A DNA stretch of 64,000 nucleotides from Nannobrachium achirus (GCA_963921795.1 OY997640.1:51165468-51229467); one strand, 5' to 3'. Positions 41,481-54,454 are shown, numbered from the stretch's first letter. Notes: generated from the sequence alone by a model not told the origin. A program made the numbers and translations.

Positions 41481-43249
41481 GGAGTGGCTGCTCTGCGTGA
41501 GGCAAATTTTGTTAAATTGAAATAAATGCGGTTCAAAGAGTGGCATGTTTAAAATGTGGACATTTTAAAATTTTCACGTTTGTTCGACGTGGTGGCTATG
41601 TTTGTGAGAGGTGTTTGTGGGAATATGTAGCTAAACATTCTGGTTTAGGATTGCCTCCAAGTGCTCCAATATAGATGCTTGATGAACAATATTGCAATAA
41701 GCACTTGTGGCCATGACATCTGCAACTATCCAAAGCCTCTTCCCCACTCACAACAGCAAGCGACAGGCAGCTCAGTAATGTAATTACAAATGTATTGTGA
41801 ACAATTTGTCATATTGGAGTTTTGAGTTTTACCCTGTGGGAGTTTATACTTTTTTACTCCCCAGTTCATATCACCTTGCATACAGAGCCTATACCAATTC
41901 TGTACCAATCAACATTTTGTACCCCCACCTTCACAGCATTCCCCACTGTTAATTACTGTTACTATAGAGGTTGTCTGGTCGATTAATTGGAACTAATTGC
42001 AGCGGTGTCAGGCTGAAGTTTGGCCAAGATGTCTTTATATAAAACGTGGTGTCTGACAGGGCCTTGTGAGTTTTCCTGTTTATAAGCCCCTCAATGTCAG
42101 ATTCATAGGCGTATGGAGTCATTTTTGTCAAATGGGTCCTTCTAGTAAAGTTTGGAAGAGAATTATAGCCATTTGTAATAATATGAAAAATTGGTAAATG
42201 TTTATCACATGACTACAATCATAATGTGCTGCAATCTGCGTGAGTTTTGGACGTCTGTAGGAGAAGAGGCAAAAAGTGTGTTTTGAAGAAAATACATAAT
42301 GGCGGAAAATCATGACCCAACTTTTTATAGGACTTCCTCCTGCATGCATGCAAAGTTAGATGCTGTCTAGCGGTTTGCCAGATTAGCTGCACACACTCAG
42401 ACAGACACGAATAAAGTCACATAGAAAAATCGGGGGGAGGACATAATAATAAACAAGCTTTATACTGGCTAAAAAGACACATATTGAGCTTGACTGAAGT
42501 AGTCATACGTCCCGGTAGTCAAACAAGCATCACTCTCCGTAAATTACATCCCAGTTACTACAGGCTATGGCAAGTTTAATGTTGGAGTGCCTGGATTGAT
42601 GTTGACTGTGAACTATCTTCTGGAACACATTTTGATAAATGGTGTATTATGTATAAAATAAACAAGGGCTTTTCAGTAGACTTATCACATGAGACCAAAT
42701 TTACAGCATCCTAGTCTTTAATCCGCTGGATTCGATTTATGAACCTGCAGGTTTGTTACAGAGCACACCTTCAGCACCCCGTAGTCTTTTGTATCGGCCT
42801 GTGGGCCGATACAATTATATTACATCTACTTTAGATACTCCGCTGAGATGTCTACAAGTTTCTGGTGAGAGGAACCATCCCATAATTAGAGCATCACAGA
42901 GCCTCGCCCTACAGAGGCTGTTATGGCTTTTAAAAGCCTTGTGTTCTATCTGGAGCTGATACTGAAACAGTACTGTACTGCTCACTCATTGCAAGTCATT
43001 CTGGGTGAGAGAGCATCTGAACGCTCTAAAGTGTGAATGTACTTTGGAGCTCATCCCATTATTTCTACTCCATGACAGCAGGGTCTGGTCTTGGATACTT
43101 CACGACTCATGACAGACTTGGGGGTAGATCTGCCACACAAATAGAGCTATAGTTTCAGGCAGTCCTCAAACTGGATGCACTCATTCTATACCATTCTTTG
43201 TCCTCTTACATACGACACACTAATGCTGCATGAGAGCTACTTTCTCAGC
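41481..43249. other. No gene seen; one short perfect hairpin
   Basis: Only TTGTATCGGCC/GGCCGATACAA (42789-42814) stands out. The stretches 44721-45016, 45241-47080, 47653-48729, 48894-49440 and 49558-49998 are likewise unique-looking without genes. Confidence 0.5.
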
Positions 43250-44720
43250 ACATTCCCCTGGAAATTATTGACTTGAACTGAATTTACCTGGCTCCCCAAA
43301 GTATTAGGATTGCCGACGATTCATGAAAAACAAGAATATGCCACTTCAATTGGATGTCTGCCTTTTTGATTTTAATAGAATGTTAATGATGATAAGTAAC
43401 ACATATTATTTGAGTTATACTGTCTCCTATATAGCATGTGAATATATTATTGGTGCACGATTTATAGAATTGTATGCATCATCAATATCGAACGGAAAAG
43501 CATTCGGACAGAGCTTTCATCTGCCACACAGGTGCAGACACCTGAGCCCTGAATTCTCTAAGCCCATCCCCCAAGACATCCATTTCCACATCTCAAACAA
43601 GCCGCAGCCCGCCTTATTGTCAGTAACCCACAATGCACTGGGAGCCCCAGCCGTGCGGCTGGTGATGGGATTTAATTGGATATTAGTATCCAGCAGTGTC
43701 TGAATTAATCAAATCATTTCCATCCATTAATTTAGTGGAAGAACATACAATTAAAGCCTTATTAGTGTTCTCTCAGGAGTATGCCTTTTCATCCCTCTGA
43801 AGAACATTGGGAGTTGGCCAGGGTCCAGGGCAAACCATTCTCCTTGCTCAAATCCGGGGCTTCCTCTTCGAAGGGCCGTTCCACAGAGCTGGAGCTATGC
43901 TGGCTCCGAGCGAGGAAAAAAAGGCAATGAAAATGTCACTCCGTTGCTGTATGGTTCTGCTACTGCCACGAGCTCGGAAACACTGGAATGTGAGCTATTA
44001 ACAGAAATTATATCTGTATGAAAAGAAAAACAGCGCTTTCGTGGGTGTGATGTTTCGCTTTGAATTTATTAGGTCAGGTTTTAAAGAAAATATCATTTGG
44101 TACAACATTTCTCTGTCAACCAGCTCAAAATACCCCAAATAGGTTTAGAAGAGATTTGGAGATTTGAGCAGAAAGCAAACATAATCCAGCACACTAATGT
44201 AGGTCACTCTATGATAATTTTCATATTACCATGGCTAAGTTGGCCTTTCTTTGCATATTACGCACAGAAATCTGTATAAATATATTCCTCCATAATGGAT
44301 GTGAATATAAAATGTGCAATGCTTTTGCATCCTCTACATAGGGAATACTTACAAAAGAAGCTTAAACTTAATGTTTATTTCATATTTTAGAGATAAAACC
44401 AAGGAAGAGTCAGCCTCTGCATTTAAAGCTCTAATAATCATGCAGAATGCACACTGTCGGCCACCTGTTTTGTCTAAGAATTAAATGGGAGCCAAACCGT
44501 GACAAAAATACTGTGTTTCTGGTTAGGACAATTCCGATTTTTTTCTCCCTTCACTCTATCTCTCTCCCTCCCTCTTTTTTCCCTCCTTCTTTTGGGTGAG
44601 TTTAAACGCTTTTAGACCAAAGTAATCCTGACTGCTGTGATGAGAAGCCATTTTTAATTAAAATCACTTTCAAAAAGCACCATGCTGAGAAAATAAAAAA
44701 AAGAATGGCATAGAAAAAAT
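43250..44720. other. Repeat-poor stretch with candidate conserved noncoding sequence
   Basis: This is the longest part of the intron free of recognisable repeats. It has several homeobox-type words (TTAATTAAA, TTTAATTGG, GAATTAATCAAATCA, CATTAATTTAG) around 43660-43740, 44400-44480 and 44640-44680. It looks enhancer-like in composition. Conservation cannot be judged from one sequence. Confidence 0.25.
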
Positions 44721-45016
44721 ATGCAATTTTGCTTCTCTGATTTTTATTTTGGAACGTAAAAGTCCAAAACTCAACAGCACCACAGCGCCCTTATTGTTTA
44801 GAGTGGAGTTAGGGACTTCCCTGTGTGGCCATGAACTGTGTCACTGACAATGGACAGCATAGAATAGTCTACATGTCTAATTCAATCAATACAGTGGTAG
44901 TGCTGTAATAGGAGACTCCAAGTAAGCAGTATGCACTGAGAAATAAACTTTAGTCACGGTACATATTCATTTATATAGATTGTGTAGGGTTGTGTGTGAG
45001 AGTGTGTGACTGAACT

Positions 45017-45018
45017 GT

Positions 45019-45100
<82 letters not shown>

Positions 45101-45139
45101 TGTGCCTGCCTGCCTGCGTGAGTGTCTGCCTACCTGCGC

Positions 45140-45220
<81 letters not shown>

Positions 45221-45240
45221 CGTGCGTGTTTGTGTGTCAA
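45017..45240. repeat. (GT)n(GCGT)n(GT)n microsatellite
   Basis: GT 45017-45060, GCGT to 45102, then GT 45142-45216 and a short GCGT tail. Confidence 0.95.
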
Positions 45241-47080
45241 GGTATGTATGTACGTACTGTATGTGCCTATATGTACTACTGCAGGTGACAAATTAAAGTA
45301 AACACCTGACTAAATGGAGAAACATAACATGCGGATGCTTCCTTGCAATTAAGTACTATCATGCTCTGTGGCATGTATAAAAATATCACCTTTATTATCC
45401 TATAATTAAACCTTTCTGTCCTGATGGGAGTGGTCTCTTTCAGGACAATGCCTAATCCCCAGGGTGCGGGCCGGGGGAACAGAATTGTTTAATGAGTATA
45501 AACATTATGTGAATCAAAAGCTACTGTATGGCCCTCACACTCAGTCTCACACAATCTCAATACAGTTGGACAACTATAGGAGATTTTAGACCTACGCATT
45601 AAGACCCTAAGTCTGATTAATTTGCACAGAAAAAATGAAACTGATATGCTACTCCAAAATTGCCTTGTCTGATGTTGTCGTGTTTTAATCTAACCCAGTT
45701 CAATTCCTGCATTTGTTTGGATGTGTTATGAACTGATTGACCAATAAAAGATTCATGATCGGTCTCTGTGTGCAAGGGACTTTAGATGGAGCTCTCCCAC
45801 CACCATCATCACAACACAAAAGAATGTATATATGGTTAGAATATGGTGTTCCATCCCTCCAGCAGAGTTCCAGAGACAATCTATGCCAAGGCACATCGAA
45901 GCTGTTCTGGTGGCTCATGGTGGCCCAACACCTTACTAAGACACTTTATGTTGGTTTTTCTTTCATTTGTCACCCGTCCGTATGTCTATATATGTCTGTG
46001 ACTGTCTGTGTGGGTCTCTGTGTACAGATGTATGTCTGTTATGTGTATAGCAGGCTGGCTGGCTGACATGCAGCCCACCTCCTCCTGTCATGCTGTGTGA
46101 CATTAGGTCTGAGCAGGATCTCATTAGGACCAGGGTGGTACTGATCCCGTCAGCATCAGTTTGCCTCCCTCCATATGGGCCGCCTCCAAGGTAGCGGGCG
46201 CCCCGATCAGTGCCGCGATCGTTGTTACACTGTAAAAGTCTGAGTGATCATTTAACTCTGGGTGTATAAGCAGAACCGAATGGACTCTTAAATGTCCATT
46301 TGTTCAATTTGTATACCCTCCGAGTTAAATCAACACTTCAGATTTGACTGTGCATACAATACGGCGTGCACGCACGCATGCTTACACACCTGCCCCATAC
46401 ACAACTGTGTATATAAAACTGAGACATTAACAGATTTGAATTTGAAGATCGTAGTCTAAGTAAACACTCACAAAGCATACAATAATTGAACACAACAGAT
46501 AGGAATGCTCTGGAAGTCTGGATAGCAGTGTATACCCACAGGCATACTGCGCTGTACAAATAGATCCACATAAGCTAGCTGCACATATTTGTACCAAAAT
46601 AAATACGAGAATTTCACTAGGACAGCCATCCCACGCAGTCCGCTATTGATTTAGGAACCAGGAAACCAGGGGACTTAGGAATGAAGTTGTACACGCACTC
46701 TGGGGATAATTAATCTTACTATGAACTAGCTCAGTGAAAGTCAAATTGATTCTTTGATAATCATGACACAGCATAACTCCATCTGACTGTGGCCAAACTA
46801 GGCCACAAATTGAGGGAGGGGGCAGTATGAAGCGTTCTCCAATGTCCTGATGCACCGCGTACAGTATAGCAAAGAAATGAAAAACAATTAGCATGCATAA
46901 AGCATTACTATTATCAGTTGAAGCACTTTAGTTTCAAAGTGACAAGCAAGGACAGGGAGCAGTGTTTTTCATTTTATTTCAGCATGGATGATAACCAGGC
47001 TACATGACGCTATTTCAGCACATACACAATCATGGCTATAGTTGAATCACTTCAGCCCTATTTTATACTTTCAAACACAT

Positions 47081-47400
47081 AGCGCTCGGGTGGCACAGTG
47101 GTAAAAGTCCCTGCCCACACGCCACACCATCCCTGAGGTTGTGGGTTCAAATCGACCGTGGTGCATCCGGCTTTGTCTGGCATCAATGTGAACAACACAA
47201 TTGGCCGGTGTTCGGGGGGAGGGAAGCCGGGCAGGGATGGTGATATTAGTCACTGCACGTACGTTACTTCTACAGGCTATAGGGCGGCACCTGTCAGCAG
47301 GAAATGTTGGACAGGAGAAGTGGGAAGCAGGCCCTAAGTCCTCTCGGTGGGGCTCCTCACCGGCAGGTGAGTCAGTAGGATAGTACAGCAGTACAATATA
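47081..47400 (+). mobile_element. tRNA-derived SINE
   Basis: Starts with a tRNA-like head: A box TGGCACAGTGG (47091-47101) and B box GGTTCAAATC (47144-47153), about 40 bases apart, as in tRNA genes. A non-tRNA body containing GGCTCCTCACCGGCAGGTGA follows. The head does not fold into an intact tRNA by eye, so it is not called as a tRNA gene. The 3' limit is approximate. Confidence 0.55.
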
Positions 47401-47442
47401 CTGTAGAAATGTGTGTGGGGAAGAATTAATTGGCATAATGAC

Positions 47443-47652
47443 TAAAGGTGGTTGCACACTGCTGCGTTTTTCGGGCCGAATATCGGAGTGAATTTCGGAG
47501 CACGTGAATAAAAAAATCAACCTCACGTTATGTCAGTCACGTTTGCACACTGCTGCCCGTTTCGCGCACCACTCGGTCCCTTGCTCTCTCTTTCTCTCTC
47601 TCTCTCCTTGCCCTGAAAAACGCATTTCGCAACGAAAAACGCAACCACCTTA
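47443..47652. mobile_element. Small inverted-repeat element
   Basis: TAAAGGTGGTTGC at the left and GCAACCACCTTA at the right are inverted, as are the subterminal GCGTTTTTCG and CGAAAAACGC. GCACACTGCTGC also repeats inside. The short noncoding length suggests a MITE. Confidence 0.5.
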
Positions 47653-48729
47653 AATTGGGGGAAAAAGGGTGATAAAGATTAATTGGCTACTCTAAAGAAG
47701 TAGCCTACTGAATATATAGGCTATATAATCATAATCATGTAGATCTGCACTTTTTACTATTTTTTAAAATGTGTGCTTATTTCTTTAAATGTTAACATGA
47801 AAAAAATAGGAAAAATAAGAACGCCGGGTTGAAAGTTGTTAAAAGGAAATGTCTCCGTACTTGCCAACACAACCTAGTGGGTAACGGTCAGAGAGGGGAT
47901 AAAAATGGACAACCAGGAAAGGCAGGGCAAAAGGATGTCAGTTATGAATGATCTGGTTCAATCACACAAACTTCAGAGCAATCCAGAGCAATTTCAAACT
48001 TTGAAGTTCCATGTGATGTGTCATTGCCAACATTCTGCTCTCTCATCACCACGCCAAATTTAAGTACCTGATTTGATGTCCATCGATGGTGTGTATCCGA
48101 GTTATATTTAATTTCATTACACAAAAATGTCAACTGAAACTGAAAGAATGTACCGAAAATACATATTTTTTTCTTGTGCGATACGGTCATTTGACAAACT
48201 ATGAAGTAGCCATAGTTTAGAGGCTACCGTGTGAAACCCTGCTGGCCAAGGATGGAACCACAGCCTTCCGTCTGTGCTTCCCATACTGTACACTCTCTCC
48301 CTTTTAGCTTTCCAACTGTTCATTATAATAAAGAATTATTATGGAGCAGAGTGGACTGCCCACTCTCCTTAGCAGAAATAATGACATTCTGGACTAGATC
48401 AGGTCAGGTCACGGCCTCATTAAGAAATCAGGGAGTCCATGAGATACAGAGAGCCAACATCTCAGTAAATGAGCGGATAATAATACTGTACTTTTCCAAA
48501 GACAAACATCTGACTCTTATCAAAGTTTTTGGAAGTCCGGGCTCAAGAGCAGGATGTGTTTTATGGCTTTGTTTAGTGCTTATTACAGTGAGGGAGCTCG
48601 TAAAAAAAGGTGACGCAATATCATGCGGATTAACAATGTCCCCCGATGTAAAATCGTACAGTAGATGAAGGCCATGCATTTCGGCATTGTCCTTGGACAT
48701 TTCTCACTGCCATTACAACATGACAACCC

Positions 48730-48893
<164 letters not shown>

Positions 48894-49439
48894 AAAACTA
48901 AAATACAGTACAGTATCAAAACCATATCTCTGGATTTACTGTAAACAAACAAGATCTCTGGCGCTGCCCAGGGATACATTTTATAACTGGTTCACATACT
49001 TTAATTTCAGCAGCATTACTGTTATTCATGATCTATTTTATGACCGTGGTATTTACTTTTATTCATCCTGCTGATGCTAATTTAGTGCCTTGTAGCCCTC
49101 GCATGCAACTAGGACAGAGCAAAACAACTATGTCAAAGTTCTACCTCACCAGACTGGCAGCCATTATAGATTTTTCTTCTCTCCCTTTGGCCCATTTGTT
49201 TTTGTTTTGGCCCAACGCCCTCTAAAAGGCAACTGTTTATTCCATCAGTTTGGCAACAAAAGTATGTGATCAATCATTCATAATTTATGACACTGCCCTA
49301 TAATGGCTCACAGCCCATAAAAACTGATATTTGCATTACAAGGTCCTAACTGGACCTCCTGATAACAAACCAATAAATTCAGTTGTTGTGCATACACAGG
49401 CGCCTGATAAGAGGCAAACTTTGCCTCTTTCACTCTCTC

Positions 49440-49557
<118 letters not shown>

Positions 49558-49998
49558 TCTTACAGTAGAGCACAAGGAAATAGTAGCAAAGATGATGTGA
49601 TCGTATGCTGCTCTTGTGCTTTAACAATGCCCTGGACTGGGTCCCTCAGTTCCTGTTCCCCCGGCCAGCATCCCGCTGCCTTTCCCAAGCCCTGCTGTTG
49701 TTGTTATTATTTGCTGTTTCTCCGAGCAAACGCCCCAAGTCCCCTGTGCAAGTGGAGTCTGACTCAGACACACTTGGCCCAACAATCAATCTGGTGTAAT
49801 CAAAACAAACCCTCTCAAAGGTACTGACACAAACACTCTTTAGGAAGGAAAGTAAGGTATTACCTTGAATAAAGTTTAAGCAAGCAATATTGATTACAAG
49901 GAGCACAGCTCCCCGACTGCAAAACTTTGACGGAGACATAAAGTACTGTACTAACCAGCTAGTGTAGACACACATAATGTACTGTGCTTATCGCTTAC

Positions 49999-51815
49999 CT
50001 GGACATGTTGTCTACGATGCAGCTCTGGCCTGGGTAGCCCTCCCCTCTGGCAGCCAGCGACCCCTGTGCCATGCCCGGCCGTGATTTCCAAGACTCCATT
50101 AACGCTGTTACAGGGGAAATTAAATTGAACAAAGGGTTGGACTGGTCCCTCATGTCGTGCCGCGAGAAAGACATTGTTCCTTGCGCTCCGATCTGGTAAT
50201 GGAACGAGTGTCCACCGGAATTAACTCCAACAATGGCCGACGGGGGGATGCTGTTGTTCTCTTGGTAATAGCTGCCATCGTTGGTCTCCTGCTTGACCCC
50301 TTTCGACAGGAAATTGTTGGGGAACACATCGTGCTCGTAGTTGCCGTTCATGGAGGAAATAGGGGGTCCAAGGATACCAGAGAGGCTGTACTCGTCAATG
50401 TTATTCCTCAAGGACAAATAGGTGGTCTCAGATGCGGGGAAGAGGCCCAGGGAGGGAGTTTGCGCTGCGCTATAGTGATGCTGACTCATGCAGCCCTCAT
50501 CCTTGTTAGGTTCCGTCTTTATCTGCGTGATGAAGGGCATGCTGCTCACATTGCATTTGTTGGAGTTGGAACCCAGGCACATGCTCCTGGGGTCAGTTCC
50601 GGGCTCGTTCTTGATGTACTTGACCATCCCCATCTGGTCCAAGCCCACGTTGAACACCTCTCCATCCACCATCTCTACCTTGGGGAACTCAAAGTTCTTG
50701 AAATCCTGGTCCCTGGTTAGGCCCGCCTCCTCTGGACTGTTGGTGTCATTCTGCACCAGGCCCAGTCCACTGGCGGGACTGGACACAGGGAACCCACCAG
50801 AGGAGGGGTTTTGTGGGCTGCTGATGTTCATAGTGTTCACTGTGGCTGGACTGGAGATTGAGGGCCTCATGCCACTGTTGCAGTTGTTGCCGCTTCCACC
50901 GATGGGGCTTGAGACGGATGACCTAATGTTACATGTGGCACTGCAGGAAGGCGGGGACCTCACGCTACTCATGCTCTGAGGGCTTGACATTGGGGACCGC
51001 ATAATGTTGAGGGGGCTGGTGAGAGGCGGCGAGCCAACCGTGCTGGACTCCACGGGGCTACATGTTGCTGAATTCCTGCGCTGGATGTGGGCCAGAGCCG
51101 CGACAGAGGGAGTCTGGTTCACTGGGCTGCTGATGGACGAACAGGACGGCCCGAAGCACGTGGTGGGACTGGTGGTGGACGACACCACATTGTTGCTGCC
51201 TCCGGGGCTGGAGATGGAGCTGGATGTTTTGGGGCTGCAGGACAGAGACGAGGCCAGCACAGAGGCTGAGCTCACTGGGGTCCCAGCAGAGCATTCCCTG
51301 GGTGTGGCACCGGGCTGCTGGTACCCCTGCGGCTTCACTTTGGGGCTCTTTGCGGACGCACACTGGTTCTCCTCTAGGGGCCGTCCGCACAGCGGGTACA
51401 TCTTCCCAGGGCTGCTGCTGCCCCCGTGCTGGCTAAAGCTGAAGTCAGCCTCCCTGGCAGCGTTCATGTACAGGCCCATGGACTCGGCCACAGTTTTGGA
51501 AAGCTCCTTGGAGTCCATTTCCTGTTTGCGACCGCAGTGGAGGGAATTGTTGAAGAGTGGGAGAACAAAAGGCTGGTTCTGGTTTAGCCGGAGAACGGGC
51601 TGCTCCTTCTTCTGGGCGTTGTTGCCGTCCTTGATGTCGGCCGCGGGACTTCCGGCAGCAGGGCAGCCCACGTTTACGATGTCCATGTGGATATCGTTGC
51701 CAGTCACACTGGAATCCTCTGAGGTGCAGCAGTACTCCATGGAGCCAGGGACCTGAGACCATCTGTTCTCTGTGTCATTTCCATCAAAGAAACTCTGGTA
51801 TCTTTTGGTCTCCAT
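49999..51815 (-). CDS. nr3c2: Mineralocorticoid receptor, coding part of exon 2 (N-terminal domain, partial gene)
   Basis: Encodes the first 605 residues, plus two bases of the next codon, of the mineralocorticoid receptor, a cytoplasmic-to-nuclear steroid-activated transcription factor. Visible MR hallmarks are the start METK, SKELSKTVAESMGLYM (residues 102-117), a Ser-Pro-rich central region (about 195-350) with many SSP repeats, EYSLSGILGPP (475-485), SIPPSAIVGVNSGGHSFHY (522-540) and IGAQGTMSFSR (542-552). SUMO-type motifs lie at IKNE (401-404), IKTE (432-435) and VKQE (507-510). The exon ends TCCAG followed by GTAAGC at 49998, and the residues there (DNMS) align with the known MR exon 2/3 junction just before the DNA-binding domain. 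Human exon 2 encodes about 585 residues, so length fits. The ATG at 51815 has A at -3 and G at +4. Overlapping ORFs on the other strand are compositional shadows. The zinc-finger and ligand-binding exons are not in view. Identity is recognition of the family; function is known for it, not shown here. Confidence 0.96.
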
Positions 51816-51826
51816 TGTTGGATCAT
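51704..51826 (-). other. Upstream ORF overlapping the nr3c2 start
   Basis: An ATG 11 bases before the main start opens a 40-codon frame that runs out of frame into the MR coding sequence and stops at TGA. Its context is weak (T at -3), while the main ATG context is strong, so leaky scanning would let MR be made. Whether it is translated is unknown. Confidence 0.5.
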
Positions 51827-51834
51827 TGATTCAC
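51816..51834 (-). other. nr3c2: nr3c2 exon 2 5' UTR and splice acceptor
   Basis: Reading the minus strand, a pyrimidine-rich tract and TTGACCAG (acceptor AG at 51836-51835) precede 19 untranslated bases and the start codon. This makes exon 2 carry the start codon, as in other MR and GR genes. The 19 bases include an out-of-frame upstream ATG at 51826. Confidence 0.75.
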
Positions 51835-52539
51835 CTGGTCAATAAAACAGAGATACAATGGCCAAGTGAGTTAAATTACACAATTGGGTATTCATATAAT
51901 GAGTGATGGTTCAAAATAGGCTACAGACTACACCCTTACTGGTGTAGTGGAAAGTATATTCATATGTGGGCTTGTAAGCTGAAAATCGAATAGATATCAA
52001 TATTAAGAACTGTACGATGTTAGATGAACTTAAATAAAAGCTGCAATGTAAGCACAAAAAAAGGCTCGGAAATGTTACAGTATTAGCCATTGTATACTAC
52101 TGTACATCTGCCACTCCTCTTTTCTGCATTACTACCAATGAAAATGATTGCTCAAATGTCATATATCAAACCAATTATTATTATTAAACCAATGTATTAT
52201 GTTGAAGTTAAAATAAAACAGTCTGTTTGACTGACAGACCATTTCCTTAATCATTAGATGGCTGAAAAGAGAGCGACACTTCAGCAAATCAGCAAGCATA
52301 GCAGTAAAAAAAAAATAGATTCCATTAATCGCATGCTGACATATAATATTTAAAAAAATAAAAAATAAAATAAATAAACACTGTGGGTAAACTAAATACT
52401 GTTTAGTAAAATAAATAATGTTGTACAGCTATGTCCACAAAACTTCAAAGTGAAGTTGAACTTCCTCTCTCCCTCTTATCGCTACACTGTAAGATGTGAC
52501 AGTGTGACAAGTTTCAAGATAACACATTGCAAGGGTTAA

Positions 52540-52760
52540 ATGGATCTGCATGACGTAGTTTCATGCTTTGGTTTAAGTCCCCGCCTGTCGTGCGTCCTAT
52601 TGGTCAGTAAACACACTGGACGCCGACAACGTCATCAGACGAATCGTGGATTGGCCCGATCAACCGTCACTCAATAGTTACAGCTCCAGCAGCCACAACA
52701 CAGCTGCGACACAACTTTAAGTGTTGTTTGAGACTTTGAGTGCCCCGACGATCGATCTAC
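52540..52760 (-). promoter_or_regulatory. CCAAT-box stretch, possible alternative promoter
   Basis: On the minus strand two inverted or direct CCAAT-type boxes (GGCCAATC near 52655, GACCAATAGG near 52605) lie about 50 bases apart. CRE-like words (TGACGTTG, ACTACGTCA) and a local rise in CpG are nearby. Human NR3C2 has two promoters with alternative first exons, so a second promoter inside the fish intron 1 is conceivable. No donor was identified for an exon starting here. Confidence 0.25.
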
Positions 52761-52863
52761 CATGCACAACTTGCAAAAGAGTTTAAATAACCCTTGACAA
52801 ATTACTGCAACGGCTGCAGCTTGTTTCTATGTTAACGTTGTGTCCAACTGTCCATAATGTACG

Positions 52864-53455
52864 CAGTGGTGTAAAGTAACTAAAGTCATTTACTTACTTT
52901 AAGTACTTAAAGTACAGTTTTGAGGTATTTGTACTTTAATTTAATATTTCCACTGTCCAATACTTTTACTTCTCCTGCACTATATCGCAGGGGCAAATGT
53001 TGTACTTTACTCCACTTCAATTAGGCCTATTTGAAAACCTTAGTATGCTACTAATACTTTGTAGATTTTGATTATTATAAAAAAAACATAACCACTTAAG
53101 CTCTGAATAGCCTACATTTCGGCCTTTTGAAAATAGCCGATCGACAAGCTCAAAATTCGTCGCGATGCAACACATTGTGAGCATCATGATGACATGTAAA
53201 TCTGCTATTTCCAAAGAGATTTATACAGTTTATACATTTGAAAACTTGGGAAATGGGACGTTCTGTATAATGAGTAGGCTACTTTTTCTACATTTTGATA
53301 CCAATACTTTTGTACTTTTTACTCAAGTAGCCTAATCTTTTAATACCAGACTTTTACTTAACAGAGTAGGACTATATAGGCTACAGTATAGGCCTACTTT
53401 TACACGCGCAGTACTTTTACGCAAGTAAAGAATTTGAGTACTTTTTCTACCACTG
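52864..53455. mobile_element. Fish hAT-type repeat, CAGTGGTGKAAAGTAAC family
   Basis: Left end CAGTGGTGTAAAGTAACTAA and right end GAGTACTTTTTCTACCACTG are inverted. The body is full of the ACTTAAGTA words typical of a very common fish repeat. No target duplication was recognised. A decayed copy of the window-wide hairpin sits inside (about 53124-53211). Confidence 0.65.
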
Positions 53456-54179
53456 TCTAAGCTCGCAGGCGCAGCTCGACATCATCTAGGTTAAATATAA
53501 TGTTGCATGCCTCATATAACAGCATACCTGCATAACCTTTATATCTCGTGTGAGTGCAGCCTTATAAAAACACATGCAAAGGCGATGACACACATACACT
53601 CCCCTCTGACTGACTGGCTCCCTAAACCGTGATTGGTGTGTGTTCTGTCACAGATTAGGGCGTGCAGCTCGCCTTTTGCTCTGAATATTTCTCCACAGTA
53701 TTTTGCTGGAGGCTGCGCAGTCTAAATAGACACTCACAGACTTTGTTTATGCCCGGCACAGCTTTAGTAATGACACAGTTGTTGTCTAACGCCGCGGCCA
53801 ACCCCGGTCCCTAAAACGAGAGGTCTATTTAAAGTAGCATACGTGGGGAAAAAAAGAAGAAAGTTTAATCATTTATTCGAAATTCAGACAAACATCAAAT
53901 AAAATCTGTGCCGAAGGGCATATATCGGCTAAAGACAGGTGACATCATATGAATAATTTTGATATGTCGTATTGTTTTTATTTGCAAAATGTAAACTGAT
54001 CAGTTTAAGTTGATATCAGGTCCCACTTCGAACTGTAACCCTCTCGCAGTAAATGCACACGGGACGTCATTAACCGTGTGACACTTTTAACAATCTTCCT
54101 CGCAAGTTTGGATGGTTTTCCCTGGATATTTCTGTGCAGTGGAAACACTGTAACAACTGTGCACTAGCGCTGTCCTTAC

Positions 54180-54395
54180 CTTAATTACGACATTCAGATT
54201 TGTCAGGTGGCTGTGTTGTGTTGCCGGGCAGCAGTAATCCAGAGGAGAAGAAAATACATTGAAAAGAGCAAGTCAGTCAATAGTTGTTTCTCCTTCTCCT
54301 CCGCGACAATATCCTCCTCAACCCCGCTGAACGCGTTTCTATATCTACTATTATCAATCCACTAGTTTCAGTTTGACAGCTCAGAGACACACAGA

Positions 54396-54454
<59 letters not shown>

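Larger units (their letters stand above)
51835..54179 (-). other. nr3c2: nr3c2 intron 1 (inferred)
   Basis: Bounded by the exon 2 acceptor at 51836-51835 and a strong donor match, TAAG followed by GTAAGG, with the intron starting at 54179. Its size of 2.3 kb is plausible for the first MR intron. It contains a hAT-type repeat (52864-53455) and a CCAAT-box stretch near 52.6 kb; the remainder (51.9-52.5 and 53.46-54.18 kb) is AT-rich without recognisable content. Confidence 0.5.

Noticed and set aside
43323..43703. 126-codon plus-strand frame in the repeat-poor island
   Set aside because: It has no recognised domain and no splice or codon-bias support, and its length is compatible with chance in AT-rich DNA.
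47081..47155. tRNA gene at the A/B-box pair
   Set aside because: The boxes are present but the sequence does not fold into a full cloverleaf and continues into a SINE body.
50157..51756. Long plus-strand reading frames (187, 163 and 250 codons) opposite nr3c2 exon 2
   Set aside because: They are shadows of the Ser/Pro-rich coding sequence on the minus strand. They have no recognisable domains, and the minus-strand frame clearly matches a known receptor.
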